NCBI RefSeq assembly: GCF_001267405.1 | Contig: NZ_CP012369.1 | Coordinates: 1,700,001-1,764,000 of the forward strand | Origin: Moorella thermoacetica | GTDB lineage: Bacteria > Bacillota > DSM-521 > Neomoorellales > Neomoorellaceae | DNA length: 64,000 nt | Direction: 5' to 3' | In this document: piece by piece, positions 9,040 to 18,937 of the stretch | Layout: every line of letters starts with the position of its first letter | Position numbering within the stretch: the first letter of the stretch is position 1 | Notes under the pieces: generated by a model | The model's database searches: none | Told to the model about the DNA's origin: nothing | What the model saw: the letters and a program-made list of their open reading frames with translations, nothing else | Made by a program: the position numbers and the translations under genes

Positions 9040-9069
9040 ATTATAGCGATTGCAGCCAGAAGCTGTCAA
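9040..9069 (-). promoter_or_regulatory. thrS promoter: Sigma-A promoter of thrS
   Basis: Perfect TTGACA (9064-9069) and TATAAT (9040-9045) separated by 18 nt, directly upstream of the T-box leader. Confidence 0.9.
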
Positions 9070-9089
9070 GATTTAGCCATTACCTGCCA

Positions 9090-9683
9090 CTACCGCCCGG
9101 CCACGAAGGCCTGGACCAGGCCGATAAAGAAGCCCAGGACACCACCCAGGAGTTCTATGTACCGCAGCTCCCGGCCGGCTACCTCCACAATTAGATTCTC
9201 GACCTGGTGCAGATCCAGCTTGTTGATCTTTTCGGCCACCAGATCTCCCAGGGAGAAGGAGGAAATAGACGAGGTCAATTCCCCTTCCAGTTCCTCCAGG
9301 GCCGGGGGGATTTCCCGGCGCAGGGTTTCTTCGATTGTCTTGCTGGCCGCTTCCTTTAAACCAGCTGGAATAAAAGAAGGCAGGCGTTCCGTCAACCGCC
9401 GCCGGGCCACCTCTACCACCAGTTCGGTTATCTTCTCTTCCAGGGCTGGGGTGCGCAAGTGCTCCAGTACTTCTCCCAGGGGGAGCAGGTCTTTGTCGAC
9501 CACCCGGGCGACATTGGCGGCAATCTCGGCCCGCCTTTTAGGGATCAATCCCTGGAAGGTCCAGAAGAGAAACTGGAACGGGCGGTGGGGACGAAATAAA
9601 AGGCGAATAGCCAGGACATTTGTTACCCACCCTATAAAGGCCCCAATTAGGGGAATTACAATCCAGCGTCCATAAATATACAT
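9090..9683 (-). CDS. DUF445 family membrane protein
   Basis: 197 aa. The N-terminal membrane segment [21 protein letters not shown] and the following RPHRPFQ and [11 protein letters not shown] motifs are hallmarks of DUF445 (YheB/YjiN group). A helical middle region is followed by a C-terminal hydrophobic segment ([16 protein letters not shown]). Shorter than the Bacillus members (about 370 aa) and so a compact version. Function unknown; membrane-bound. Confidence 0.85.
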   Translation of the reverse strand: MYIYGRWIVIPLIGAFIGWVTNVLAIRLLFRPHRPFQFLFWTFQGLIPKRRAEIAANVARVVDKDLLPLGEVLEHLRTPALEEKITELVVEVARRRLTERLPSFIPAGLKEAASKTIEETLRREIPPALEELEGELTSSISSFSLGDLVAEKINKLDLHQVENLIVEVAGRELRYIELLGGVLGFFIGLVQAFVAGR

Positions 9684-9713
9684 CCTCTCACCCCACCGAA
9701 GCTGATAATAACA

Positions 9714-9747
9714 AAAGCCCGGCTAAAAAACAAGATAGCCCGGCTTT
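9714..9747 (-). terminator. Terminator after ytxC
   Basis: Minus-strand hairpin AAAGCC-G-GGCTA ... TAGCC-G-GGCTTT with one internal mismatch, followed by TTGTTATT. Confidence 0.6.
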
Positions 9748-9792
9748 GGAAAAATTAACAAGGTGACGAGGGGCCAGTCCGGAGCACGGTCG

Positions 9793-10659
9793 CTAACGCT
9801 TTTGCAGTGGCTGCAGGCAACGGCTGCAGCCGTTACACTGGATAACCCTGTCCCCAAAGACACTCATGATAGTGCTGATGGTATTTTGGTAGCGGCCTTT
9901 ATCCACCCCATGCAGGATCACCTGGCGTGGTGAAATGGTTATCAGGGAACTGATTAACAGGTCTTCATAATTCAACTCACTGTCAGCCATATCAACCATA
10001 AAGCCTTCCAGATATTCGCCGTTGAGGTTGCGGTTCTCACCGTCATAGAGCTGGAAACCACCGGGGCTTAAGATAACATGTACCTTTTCCACCCTGGGTT
10101 CCTGGGCTTCGACAAAATAACGCAGAAGGCGGACAAACTCGTCGTACTCCTTTTCCATCAGGTACTCGTCGACGGCCTCTTCCAGAGCCTGGTCCAGCTC
10201 CATCAGGTAATCGGGCAGTCGGAAGCGCACAAAACCGTCGATGTTCAACCAGCTGTTTTCCTGGAAATACTCCAGTACCCGGCCGTAGATGGACTCCCCC
10301 CGCCCTTGCTGAACCTGAAGGCAGCTGCTCTCACCCTGATCCAGGATAGCCCGGGCACGCCGGCAGATCTCTTCTGTAGCTTCTTCATCCAGGCCCTCGT
10401 ATTCACTGGTTAGCAGGCTTTCCAGGAGGGTCTTTTCCCATCTTTCGACAATAAAAGTGGCCACAATCTCGGCCACCTGTTCCTGAAAGCGCCTGATATC
10501 CCTATTTGACGGGCGACCTCTCCCGGTTTCCAGGAAACAGCGGAAGAAATTTAACCCCCCTGCCTGCCACAGGTGGAGGCCAACGGTATAACCAAATCTA
10601 TGATTAAATTCAGCCTGTAAAAAATCTATAGGCCTGGCGGTAATTAGCGTGATGTTCAT
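9793..10659 (-). CDS. ytxC: Sporulation protein YtxC homologue
   Basis: 288 aa, matching the YtxC family in length and in its place upstream of thrS, as in Bacillus. Mostly alpha-helical and acidic, with the conserved stretch ENRNLNGEYLEGFMVDMADSELNYEDLLIS... near residues 225-245 and IHGVDKG-like LHGVDKGRY. The C-terminus ends CNGCSRCLQPL, a cysteine cluster that might bind metal. The ATG at 10659 follows GGGGGTG; a GTG two codons upstream is also possible. Molecular role unknown. Confidence 0.8.
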   Translation of the reverse strand: MNITLITARPIDFLQAEFNHRFGYTVGLHLWQAGGLNFFRCFLETGRGRPSNRDIRRFQEQVAEIVATFIVERWEKTLLESLLTSEYEGLDEEATEEICRRARAILDQGESSCLQVQQGRGESIYGRVLEYFQENSWLNIDGFVRFRLPDYLMELDQALEEAVDEYLMEKEYDEFVRLLRYFVEAQEPRVEKVHVILSPGGFQLYDGENRNLNGEYLEGFMVDMADSELNYEDLLISSLITISPRQVILHGVDKGRYQNTISTIMSVFGDRVIQCNGCSRCLQPLQKR

Positions 10660-10801
10660 GGGCACTGCACCCCCTTGTGCTGCTATTATATGTGCCGCCT
10701 ATAGTTTGTATACAGAGCTGTTCCCACCGGGGTGCTGAAAAACGTGGATTTTCAAGGCCTTGCTCCACGGCTGAAATTGGCATCAAGTTAATTTTTGACA
10801 A

Positions 10802-10833
10802 TAAAAAGACCTTTGCATTCAAGCAAAGGTCTT
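10802..10833 (-). terminator. Terminator after tRNA-Val
   Basis: AAGACCTTTGC paired with GCAAAGGTCTT around a 6-nt loop, followed by TTTTATT on the minus strand. Confidence 0.85.
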
Positions 10834-10842
10834 CTTCTCAGA

Positions 10843-10917
10843 TGGTGGGCCCGGCAAGGATTGAACTTGCGACCCCCTCCGCGTCAAGGAGGTGCTCTCC
10901 CACTGAGCTACGAGCCC
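10843..10917 (-). tRNA. tRNA-Val (anticodon GAC)
   Basis: 75 nt including encoded CCA. Acceptor GGGCTCG pairs with CGGGCCC; anticodon stem CCTCC/GGAGG encloses loop TTGACGC with anticodon GAC; the T arm has GTTCAATC. Stands alone with its own terminator. Confidence 0.96.
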
Positions 10918-11009
10918 TTTCTGCTAGACACCATATATTATGCCCGAAAAGGGCGGTCTTGTCAAGGGGATGCCCTGTTTTTAGGTATGGTATGCGCTGT
11001 GGCCGCCCT

Positions 11010-11900
11010 TTACTTTACCCCGGCTATCTTCACGCTAAACTCAGCGGCGTGATAAGAGCTGCGGACATAGGGTCCCGCAGCCACATAGAGAAAGCCCATC
11101 TCCCGGCCTTTTTGGGCATACCAGGTAAAGGTCTCTGGAGGGACATACTCTTTGATTTCCAAGTGCCGGGGGGATGGCCGCAGGTACTGGCCGATGGTCA
11201 GGATGTCACAGTTGACAGCCCGCAGGTCGGCCATTACTGCCAGGACCTCTTCCCTGCTTTCCCCCACGCCGACCATCAGGCCGGACTTTGTATAGATCGT
11301 CGCGTCCAGTTCCTTCATTTGTTTTAGAACGTCAAGGCTGCGGCGGTAATCGGCCTGGGGCCGGACATCCGGGTAAAGACGGGGCACCGTCTCAACGTTA
11401 TGGTTAAAGATATCCGGCCTGGCCCGGGCGACGGCGGCCAGGGCAGCACGACTACCACGGAAATCCGGGGTGAGGACCTCGATATAGGCCCCCGGCAGGG
11501 CCTGGCGCAGGGCAGTAATGGTGGCGGCAAAGTGGCCGGCGCCACCGTCGGGCAGGTCGTCCCGGGTGACGGAGGTAACGACGACGTGCTTGAGCCCCAG
11601 GCGCCGGGCTGCTTCGGCCACCCGCCGGGGTTCGTCCTCATCAATGGCCTCCGGCTGGCCGTGTTCCACGGCGCAGAAGCGGCAGTTGCGGGTACAGGTG
11701 TTGCCCAAGATCATAAAGGTGGCCGTCCTGCTGGCGAAACACTCCCCCTGGTTGGGGCAGCGAGCGCTCTGGCAGACGGTGTTAAGGTGCAGGTCGGCCA
11801 GAAGCCGCCGGGTGGCCTCTATATCCCCGGAAGCCGGCAGGCGTTTATGGAGCCAGGGCGGCATCCGCCGCGTCCCTGTTCCTGAAGGTGAAGTAACCAT
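11010..11900 (-). CDS. lipA: Lipoyl synthase
   Basis: Radical-SAM enzyme (296 aa) that inserts two sulfurs into octanoyl groups on lipoyl domains. It has both LipA clusters: the auxiliary-cluster motif [12 protein letters not shown] (cysteines near residues 40-50) and the SAM-cluster motif CTRNCRFC, preceded by MILGNTCTR. The C-terminal FxxGPxVRSSYHAxE end is present ([14 protein letters not shown]). ATG at 11900 follows GGAGG. The next gene upstream is a lipoamide dehydrogenase, so the two probably serve glycine cleavage or 2-oxoacid complexes. Confidence 0.96.
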
Positions 11901-12105
11901 GGTTTTCCTCCGAAAAAGGGTCCTACCAAATCAGGCGATTATTTGTTGGCTTCTGAGGGGTTAAGATGCAGTCTCTGGGCTCAGGGTGCTTAAGCTAGCA
12001 AACTTGGCGCTTAAGTTGCTTAAGCCACCGCCGCGAAGCTATCGGCTGCGCGCAAAGTTTATTTACGTCGCGAAACGAGTCGCCCTCGCCTGTACCCTCC
12101 AGCCC

Positions 12106-13485
12106 CTATGAATGGATACTAAGCCCGTGTACGGCCTCCGCGGCCTCCATAACGGCCTCGGACAGGGTGGGATGGGCGTGAATGGTCGCCGCCAGTTCGC
12201 CGGCCGTTATTCCTTTATTGACTGCCAGGGCACCCTCGGCAATGAGTTCCGTGGCGTGGGGACCCATGATGAAGACCCCAACCACCCGGTCGCTCTCTGC
12301 CTCGGCGATTATCTTGACCATGCCGTCAGTCTCGCCGCTGCAGAGGGCCTTGCCGCTGGCCTGGAAGGGGAATTTGCCGACCCTAACCTTCATGCCCCGC
12401 CCTTCGGCCGCCTCTTTAGTCAGGCCGACGCCGGCTATCTCCGGCAGGGTGTAGATGCAGCTAGGTACGGCGTCGTAGTTCACCTTCGTCGGCCGGCCCA
12501 TGATGGTTGTCACCGCCGCCAGGCCCTGGGCCGAAGCTACGTGGGCCAGCTGGATCTTGTTGGTCACGTCGCCGATGGCGTAGATGCCGGGGACGCTGGT
12601 CCGCAGGTATTCGTCAACTACGATTTCACCCTTGGGACCCAGGGTTATGCCGGCATCTTCCAGGCCTAAGCCCCGGGTATTGAACTGGCGGCCGATGGAG
12701 ATAAGAACCTTATCGGCGTTTATAGTCTGGCCGTCGGCAAGGGTGGCCTGGACCCGGCCGCCGGCTTCCTTGACTTCTGTTATCTGGGCCTTTGTCTTTA
12801 TTTCCACCCCGGTCTTTTTGAGGAGCATACTGAAGCGCCTGGAGATCTCACTGTCGATCATGGGTAAGATGGCGGGCATCATTTCGACGATGGTGACCTT
12901 GCTCCCCAGAGTGGCAAAGAGGGTGGCAAACTCGCAGCCGATGACCCCGCCGCCGATAATCAGGAGCTCGGCCGGCACCTCCGTCCAGGCCAGGGCCTCG
13001 GTGCTGGTGACCACGGTGCGGCCGTTATATCCCAGGGCCTTAATCAGGGCCGGCTCCGACCCGGTGGCCAGGATGATGTTTTCGGCCTGGAGGTTTTCTA
13101 TCGTGCCATCGGCCGTAGCCACTTCGATCTGGCCAGGACCTTTAAGAAAGCCCCGCCCTTTTATGAGGTCGACCTTGTTTTTCTTAAATAAGTAGGCGAT
13201 GCCCCCGGTAAGCTGCTTGACCACGGCGTCCTTACGCGCCGCCAGGCGGGCATAATCTACCCGGTAATCCTCTACATCTATGCCAAAAGCAGCCGCCCCT
13301 TTGATGCCCCTGACCATGGCCGCCCCGGCCAGCAGGGCTTTGGTGGGGATGCAGCCGCGGTTGAGGCAGGTGCCGCCCAGGGCGTCCTGTTCGATTACGA
13401 CTACCTTCGCCCCCAGCTGGGCTGCCCGGATGGCCGCCACGTAACCGCCGGGGCCACCGCCGATGATGGCTATCTGGTAACTCAT
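12106..13485 (-). CDS. lpdA: Dihydrolipoamide dehydrogenase
   Basis: FAD-dependent disulfide oxidoreductase (459 aa) that reoxidises dihydrolipoyl groups with NAD+. Order: FAD Rossmann GGGPGGYVAAIRAAQLGA, redox disulfide GGTCLNRGCIPTK, NAD-binding GGGVIGCEFATLFATLG, second FAD motif YAIGDVTNKIQLAHVA, and the C-terminal interface HAHPTLSEAVMEA with the active-site His. The start at 13485 follows GGAGGGG; the open frame runs 51 codons further upstream but that part lacks similarity to the family. I see no clear signal in 11901-12105. Confidence 0.95.
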   Translation of the reverse strand: MSYQIAIIGGGPGGYVAAIRAAQLGAKVVVIEQDALGGTCLNRGCIPTKALLAGAAMVRGIKGAAAFGIDVEDYRVDYARLAARKDAVVKQLTGGIAYLFKKNKVDLIKGRGFLKGPGQIEVATADGTIENLQAENIILATGSEPALIKALGYNGRTVVTSTEALAWTEVPAELLIIGGGVIGCEFATLFATLGSKVTIVEMMPAILPMIDSEISRRFSMLLKKTGVEIKTKAQITEVKEAGGRVQATLADGQTINADKVLISIGRQFNTRGLGLEDAGITLGPKGEIVVDEYLRTSVPGIYAIGDVTNKIQLAHVASAQGLAAVTTIMGRPTKVNYDAVPSCIYTLPEIAGVGLTKEAAEGRGMKVRVGKFPFQASGKALCSGETDGMVKIIAEAESDRVVGVFIMGPHATELIAEGALAVNKGITAGELAATIHAHPTLSEAVMEAAEAVHGLSIHS

Positions 13486-13700
13486 GGAAAACCCCTCCAA
13501 ACCAATTACTTTAGCCGATCCCAGCCTGTAAAAACACCCACCGGAGCCGTGCAAGGTAACAATGGCTCCACCTAACCCGGTCCATGACCTCTCACCCTTC
13601 GCTCCCATCATGAAGGACTTTTGAGCCCGAATGACCACCTTTGTGCTAACCTGCGTATCCCTGCACGATCACCGTCCCGTAGGGAAAAGGACCATGTGGG

Positions 13701-15029
13701 TTAGAACTTAGTCAGGTAATGTTCGATTTCCCACTGGTGCACCCGGGTGCGGTACTCCTCGCATTCGATGCGTTTCGCCTCCATGAACCGCTGGTAGATA
13801 TGGGGCCCCAGGGCCTCGCGGATAACGGGGTCTTTTTCTAATGCATCCAGGGCTTCATCCAGGGTGCCCGGCAGGAGGTCGATACCTTCGGCCCGTAGTC
13901 TAGTCGCTTCCATGTCAAAAATATTGGCATTGATGGGCGCCGGCGGTTGGATACGGTTCTTAATGCCGTCCAGGCCGGCCTTCAACATGACGGCAATGGC
14001 CAGGTAGGGGTTGGTCGAGGGGTCGGGATGGCGTACCTCCAGCCGCGTTGACAGGCCCCGCTTGGCGGGGATACGGATCAGGGGGCTACGGTTTTGAGGT
14101 GACCAGGCTATATACACCGGGGCTTCGTAACCAGGTACCAGACGCTTGTATGAGTTAACAGTGGGATTGGTAATTGCCGTCATGCCCCGGGCGTGGGCTA
14201 TCAGGCCGCCGATAAAGTAGTAGGCAACCTGGCTCAGCTGGAGATCGTCGTCAGGGTCGTAAAAGGCATTTTGGCCGGCGCGGAAAAGAGAGATATTGCA
14301 GTGCATGCCCGAACCGGCAATGCCGTAAATGGGCTTGGGCATAAAGGTGGCATGGAGGCCGTGGCGCTGGGCGATGGTCCGCACCACAAACTTGAAAGTA
14401 GCGATATTGTCGGCCGTCCTTAAGGCGTCGGCGTATTTAAAATCTATCTCATGCTGGCCGGGAGCCACCTCATGGTGGGAGGCCTCGATTTCAAACCCCA
14501 TCTGCTGCAGGGTCAGGACCATATCCCTCCGGGCGTCTTCCCCCAGGTCTACCGGGGTCAGGTCAAAATAACCGGCCCGATCGTGGGTTTCCAGGGTCGG
14601 CCGGCCGGTGGCGTCGGTATGGAAGAGGAAAAACTCCGCCTCCGGGCCGACATTCATGGTATAACCCAGGGCCTCGGCTTCAGCGATAACCCGCTTTAAG
14701 GTCCCGCGTGGGCACCCGATAAAAGGCGTGCCGTCGGCATTATAAACGTCGCAGATCAACCGCGCCACGGCGTCGCCATTGGGCTTCCAGGGAAAGATGG
14801 TAAAGGTGGATGGGTCCGGGCGCAGGTACATATCAGATTCTTCAATCCGGACGAAACCCTCAATAGAGGACCCGTCGAACATCAACTCGTTATTGAGGGC
14901 TTTGGGAAGCTGGTCCAGGGTGATGGCGACATTTTTCAGCACCCCAAAGATATCGGTAAACTGGAGGCGAATAAACTTGACTCCCAGGTCGGTAGCTTTC
15001 TGTAAAATCGCTTCCCGGCTATCCACCAT
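13701..15029 (-). CDS. glnA: Glutamine synthetase, type I
   Basis: ATP-dependent ligation of ammonia to glutamate. 442 aa, the size of the GSI-alpha class in low-GC Gram-positives; I see no adenylylation-loop segment. Motifs: [19 protein letters not shown] (N-domain), GPEAEFFLF (metal-binding Glu), [38 protein letters not shown], and the [10 protein letters not shown] loop with catalytic Arg. ATG at 15029 follows GGGAGGG. Single-gene unit with a clear promoter. Confidence 0.97.
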   Translation of the reverse strand: MVDSREAILQKATDLGVKFIRLQFTDIFGVLKNVAITLDQLPKALNNELMFDGSSIEGFVRIEESDMYLRPDPSTFTIFPWKPNGDAVARLICDVYNADGTPFIGCPRGTLKRVIAEAEALGYTMNVGPEAEFFLFHTDATGRPTLETHDRAGYFDLTPVDLGEDARRDMVLTLQQMGFEIEASHHEVAPGQHEIDFKYADALRTADNIATFKFVVRTIAQRHGLHATFMPKPIYGIAGSGMHCNISLFRAGQNAFYDPDDDLQLSQVAYYFIGGLIAHARGMTAITNPTVNSYKRLVPGYEAPVYIAWSPQNRSPLIRIPAKRGLSTRLEVRHPDPSTNPYLAIAVMLKAGLDGIKNRIQPPAPINANIFDMEATRLRAEGIDLLPGTLDEALDALEKDPVIREALGPHIYQRFMEAKRIECEEYRTRVHQWEIEHYLTKF

Positions 15030-15105
15030 GTGCTAATTTTTCCCTCCCAGTAATGATGAAAGCGCCCCCTTGACATAGGACGCCTTTTTTAACTCATTCG
15101 GCTTG

Positions 15106-15134
15106 ATTATAGCATCGTTCCCGGCAGGTTTCAA
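15106..15134 (-). promoter_or_regulatory. glnA promoter: Sigma-A promoter of glnA
   Basis: TTGAAA (15129-15134), 17-nt spacer, TATAAT (15106-15111). The ~75-nt leader contains a GC-rich inverted repeat (GCGTCC and GGGGGCGC near 15056-15083) of unknown role. Confidence 0.85.
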
Positions 15135-15163
15135 TAATTTTTTAACCCTTCAAGCGATGCTTG

Positions 15164-16576
15164 CTAACGCCTCGCCGGTCTTAAAAAAACCGGTGAGGTT
15201 AGGACCTGATCCGGCCCGGACACATAGAGCCAGTAATAGGATGTTTCTCCCGGTGCCGCCAGTTCAACTTTCCAAGCAGGCCTGCGCCCCCCTCCAGCGC
15301 CTCTGGTTTCCGCCTGCCAGATGGCTTTTCCCATATTTTTATAGCCCTGGAAAAGCAAAAACTGGTAATCGCCCTCTACTACCCCCTGCCAGTAGATTTT
15401 GATCTCCAAAATAGCACCCGGCGGCAGGGTGACTGAAGTCCCCGGCGGCTGGCCGTTAATTAAAAAATAAGCCAGACCCCCGCGGCGGCTGGCCACAGTA
15501 TACCCCCGCCGCAGGGCCAGGTCCAGGAAGTATTTCTGTTCCTGCCAGGGTAGGCCCGCCCAGCTGTCGGGTAGGTAGACGTAAGTTACATAGCCCTGAT
15601 AGGGGAGTACTTGATGCCAGTCGCTACCGGCTCGGGCCGAAGGCAAATAGCCAGTTAAGAAAACCCTGCCGGACAGGCGCGCCACCTCCCTGCGCCACAG
15701 TTGCAGGGGTCGCGACTCCAGGTCGAAGTACCACTGCAGGCCGGAAAAGACCTCCAGACCACTGTAATCCACCACCGGCTCGTCCTCCCAGGGCCAGGGA
15801 GGCCGACCGAAGGGGTAGGATACGGTTACCGAGGCGGTATGGCCAGGTAAGCGGTTAACCCGGTCAATAATCACCTGGCCGGGGTTCCTGGCATTCTGCC
15901 AGCCTTCTAGGGCCGTCAAGCCATAAATAAGGAGGTGCCCGGCGCTATTCCTGGTAGCTAGTTCCAGGCCCGGGAAGACGGCAATGGTGCCTGATAAATC
16001 CCGGCAGAGGCCGGCGAACTCTTCCCAGAAACCGGCGATCAAATCAGCGTGGGGAGTGAAATACAGGGCCCGGTAGCCTCGCCCAACAAGTTCCTTTACT
16101 ACTGCTGCCGGCGACCAGTGGCCGTCGTCGTGGCTGGAGTTATGCATTTGCAGCTCCACCGGTTGCCAGTGGGGATGGGCTGGCAGGGGTGCCAGCAGGA
16201 TGGTGGTGGCGGCGCGGCAGGTCATACCTGCAAAGGTGATAAACTCCAGTTCCAGGGAGTGTTCACCGCCGGTAACCTGCAGAGCGGACAGACCAGCCGT
16301 CTTCAGGATCAACCACGAACAGGCGTAGCGCTTATCTTCTCTTCCCAGGGTGGCTAAGTAAGCCGCCGGGTCGGAGGTCCGGGCCCCGGCAGGCAGGAGG
16401 TAAACCGGCATTACCCCAGGAAAGATAATATTACGCCCGGCGACCGGGCGGCCGTCCAGCAATACCCGCCGCAACCTCAGGTAGCTGGTGGGGCCGGTAT
16501 CCCAGGCGCTGACCGGGACGGCCCACTGCTCCGCCCCCGGCTGCCAGCGTAAAAATTCCGGCAGGATGATCTTCAT
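15164..16576 (-). CDS. PHP/CehA-type metal-dependent hydrolase-like protein
   Basis: 470 aa. An N-terminal beta-rich domain (1-150) is followed by a PHP-like domain from residue ~160: ELQMHNSSHDDGHWSP corresponds to the usual HxHTxxSDG motif, then GYRALYFTPHAD and FPGLELATRNSAGHLLIYG. The first His pair is reduced to MHNS, so metal binding may be altered. A C-terminal beta domain follows. CehA/McbA relatives hydrolyse phosphate or carbamate esters; the substrate here is unknown. No signal peptide is seen. Confidence 0.7.
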   Translation of the reverse strand: MKIILPEFLRWQPGAEQWAVPVSAWDTGPTSYLRLRRVLLDGRPVAGRNIIFPGVMPVYLLPAGARTSDPAAYLATLGREDKRYACSWLILKTAGLSALQVTGGEHSLELEFITFAGMTCRAATTILLAPLPAHPHWQPVELQMHNSSHDDGHWSPAAVVKELVGRGYRALYFTPHADLIAGFWEEFAGLCRDLSGTIAVFPGLELATRNSAGHLLIYGLTALEGWQNARNPGQVIIDRVNRLPGHTASVTVSYPFGRPPWPWEDEPVVDYSGLEVFSGLQWYFDLESRPLQLWRREVARLSGRVFLTGYLPSARAGSDWHQVLPYQGYVTYVYLPDSWAGLPWQEQKYFLDLALRRGYTVASRRGGLAYFLINGQPPGTSVTLPPGAILEIKIYWQGVVEGDYQFLLFQGYKNMGKAIWQAETRGAGGGRRPAWKVELAAPGETSYYWLYVSGPDQVLTSPVFLRPARR

Positions 16577-16648
16577 ACCCGAAACACTCCAGGGCAGAGA
16601 TTAGTCTGTTTATTTAAGGTTGCCCCAGGGCGATACATGGCTCTTCAT

Positions 16649-17782
16649 TTACGCCTGGCCCAGGACCTCGGCTGCGTAACCCAGGATGCGCTGCAGGATT
16701 TCTTCCCGCTTAATGTTAATGGCTTCAAAATCCATGGCCGGGATATAATAACTCTCCATGTGGTCATGGGTGATCTTTGCCTCGCGGATATGGGCGATGG
16801 CCCGGTCCAGGGCGGCTTGATAGCGGACGATGGCGCTGGCGATCTCATTTCCATAGAGTTTTAAGTGCTCCCGGTCGATAAACTTATTCAAATCCAGGGC
16901 CATGGCCACCTGGAGGCCCGGGATATCCTGCAGGTCGATGGCGTGGGGTGGCTGCCAGTTCATGACCGCCACCTGGATCTCCGGGATAATGACCATGTCA
17001 ATATTGTTGGGGTCAAAGGGACAGTGGTAGACCTCGGTATAAAGGCCCTTTTCGTTGGCCACCCGGGCTACCGTCGCCAGGATCCCCGGTACGCCGCTGC
17101 CCGGGTCCCCTGCTACCGTATACAGCCGTCGCACGTCCTGGAGCAGGGTTTCCAGGTTGCCGGTTACCAGGCCCCTGGGGGTCAGGGCGGTGGCAAAAAG
17201 ATGGCGTTCCCTGGCCGGCTGGTTATAGCGGGACCTTACGCCGGCAAAAATAGCTTCGAGGAGTTCGGCCTTGGCCTGGTAGACCCGTGGCCAGAGCATG
17301 CTCTCAGCGACGTAGCTTTCCCATTCGTCCCGGATAACCTTGGCTTCCTTCAAAGCACTGTAGGCAATACGGTACAGGCGGCTGATGCGCTGGTTGTCCT
17401 GGAGGACCTGTTCCTTGCTGGCCCGCATCTTATCCTCGTCCCAGTAGTCACCCAGGTGGATGATTTCATCAACAGCGCCCGGATTCTTGGGATCTACGAT
17501 GTGGGGGGCGGTGCCGTCGATAATGGCTACCCGGATCTTGGGTATAACCACGCCGTCCAGGGAGTCGTTATCAGAAGAACAGCAGTGGAATTCCACGTCA
17601 AAGCCACGTTCCAGCATGGCTTCCCCGATTTTGCGCATAAAGGTTGACTTGCCTACGCCAGGACCGCCCTTAACGACAAAGATACGGGTGGCATCGGGTT
17701 CGATAATGAAATCGTAAAAGGAATAAAACCCCATGTAGGTATTACCGCCGGGAAATACTTTTTTTAATTTGCCCCTTGGCAT
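16649..17782 (-). CDS. Double P-loop ATPase-like protein (PRK06851 type)
   Basis: 377 aa, made of two related halves. The first has an intact Walker A, KGGPGVGKSTFMRKIG (residues ~35-50), and FHCCSSDNDSLDGVVIP. The second repeats the layout (YHCPFDPNNIDMVIIP), but its P-loop reads VAGDPGSGVPGI and lacks the Lys-Ser/Thr pair, so only the first site should bind nucleotide. ATG at 17782 follows AGGAGGG. Conserved in spore-forming Firmicutes; biochemical role unknown. Confidence 0.75.
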   Translation of the reverse strand: MPRGKLKKVFPGGNTYMGFYSFYDFIIEPDATRIFVVKGGPGVGKSTFMRKIGEAMLERGFDVEFHCCSSDNDSLDGVVIPKIRVAIIDGTAPHIVDPKNPGAVDEIIHLGDYWDEDKMRASKEQVLQDNQRISRLYRIAYSALKEAKVIRDEWESYVAESMLWPRVYQAKAELLEAIFAGVRSRYNQPARERHLFATALTPRGLVTGNLETLLQDVRRLYTVAGDPGSGVPGILATVARVANEKGLYTEVYHCPFDPNNIDMVIIPEIQVAVMNWQPPHAIDLQDIPGLQVAMALDLNKFIDREHLKLYGNEIASAIVRYQAALDRAIAHIREAKITHDHMESYYIPAMDFEAINIKREEILQRILGYAAEVLGQA

Positions 17783-18016
17783 GGCTGTCCCTCCTGTGCC
17801 AGCCTGATGTACCTGCATAGCCGGCTATTATACATGTTATGCGGCCGGGAGCGGGACTTTCGGGGGCTGTGAGAGGAAATAAATGGAATTCATAGGAGCA
17901 CCTCAGGGGGGGACTGACGCCCGCTCCATAAAGACAGCCACCACCGCCGCTAAAACATCCGGAGCCCGGAAGCCGTACCTTCAGCCTCGGGGCAACTAAC
18001 AAATGGAGGGTACCCT

Positions 18017-18505
18017 TTGGACATCGGTGAAAGCCTGGTCGGCTCTTATTTTAAATACGTCTTGGGTTGCAAAATCGTGGTCTACAACTGCCACCTGGAC
18101 GGTGGCGGCGAGCTCGACGTCGTCGCCCTGGACCCGGACGGCAAAAAAATCTACCTCTGCGAGGTGGCCACCCACCTGCGCGGCCTCCTCTATGGCGACA
18201 GCAACGCTGCCACCGTAGAGCGGGTCAGCCACAAAATCAAAAGGGCGGCTGCCTTTGCTGCCGCCAACTTCCCCGACCGGGAACCGGTCTTCATGCTCTG
18301 GGCGCCGGCCGTTTCCCGGCGTCTGGTTCAAGACCTGCTCCGCCTCCAGCCAGATCCCGGCACTCAGAAAATTACCCTCAAATTTATTTTCAATCATGAT
18401 TATACCGCCTGCATCCGCCGCCTGCGGGATATCGCCCGGCAAAACATTAAAACCACCGACGAACCGGCCTTCCGGCTGCTGCAGATCCTGGAGCATCTGC
18501 GGTAA
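18017..18505 (+). CDS. Small nuclease-fold-like hypothetical protein
   Basis: 162 aa, TTG start 6 nt after GGAGGG. The segment GGGELDVVALD...KIYLCEVATH resembles the core of PD-(D/E)XK nucleases (Asp, then a strand with Glu), but the usual Lys of ExK is replaced by Ala, so activity is doubtful. The rest is helical and basic. It stands alone between two minus-strand units. Function unassigned. Confidence 0.6.
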   Translation: MDIGESLVGSYFKYVLGCKIVVYNCHLDGGGELDVVALDPDGKKIYLCEVATHLRGLLYGDSNAATVERVSHKIKRAAAFAAANFPDREPVFMLWAPAVSRRLVQDLLRLQPDPGTQKITLKFIFNHDYTACIRRLRDIARQNIKTTDEPAFRLLQILEHLR

Positions 18506-18529
18506 AGATCTAAGGTAAAGCAACCGGTT

Positions 18530-18937
18530 TCATGGCAACATTGTAAAACCGGCTACTTTAAAATGAACATCAAAGGCAAAAGCTTCTTCAATCCCCCCTC
18601 GTTCCATAACTTTAAACGATACAGCATCGGTCAAGGAGAAGGTTTGATCGTCGAATTTGCGCAATAGTTTAACAGCTTCTGTTGTAATATCTGAATCTAT
18701 ATAGACAACCTGGATTTTCAGTGAGGCACTTATTTTCTCCCACCAGCCCAACGCTACATCCAGACCGCTATCGAGGCGTAATAAAACATAGGTTTCAGCA
18801 GCCACCAGATTAGTCGTTAGAAGCTGTCCATATTCTTTCAGTGCTTTTTTATAAAAGGGGGCCGCAATGGTATGGTACTGATCCCGGCGGTTGACTACTG
18901 CTACCCAGGCCGAAGTATCTACAAACAACTTCTTCAC
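18530..18937 (-). CDS. PIN-domain toxin (VapC-like)
   Basis: 135 aa PIN ribonuclease. Acidic residues expected for Mg2+ are visible: Asp in LFVDTSAWVAV, Glu in LVAAETYVLL, Asp in FSLTDAVSFKVM and Asp in AFAFDVHF. Its ATG overlaps the antitoxin stop by 4 nt (ATGA). Such toxins cleave RNA when the partner is degraded. Confidence 0.88.
   Translation of the reverse strand: MKKLFVDTSAWVAVVNRRDQYHTIAAPFYKKALKEYGQLLTTNLVAAETYVLLRLDSGLDVALGWWEKISASLKIQVVYIDSDITTEAVKLLRKFDDQTFSLTDAVSFKVMERGGIEEAFAFDVHFKVAGFTMLP

Noticed and set aside
10677-11327. Long plus-strand open frame across tRNA-Val and the lipA end
   Set aside because: It runs antisense through a tRNA and a well-supported gene, without a ribosome site.
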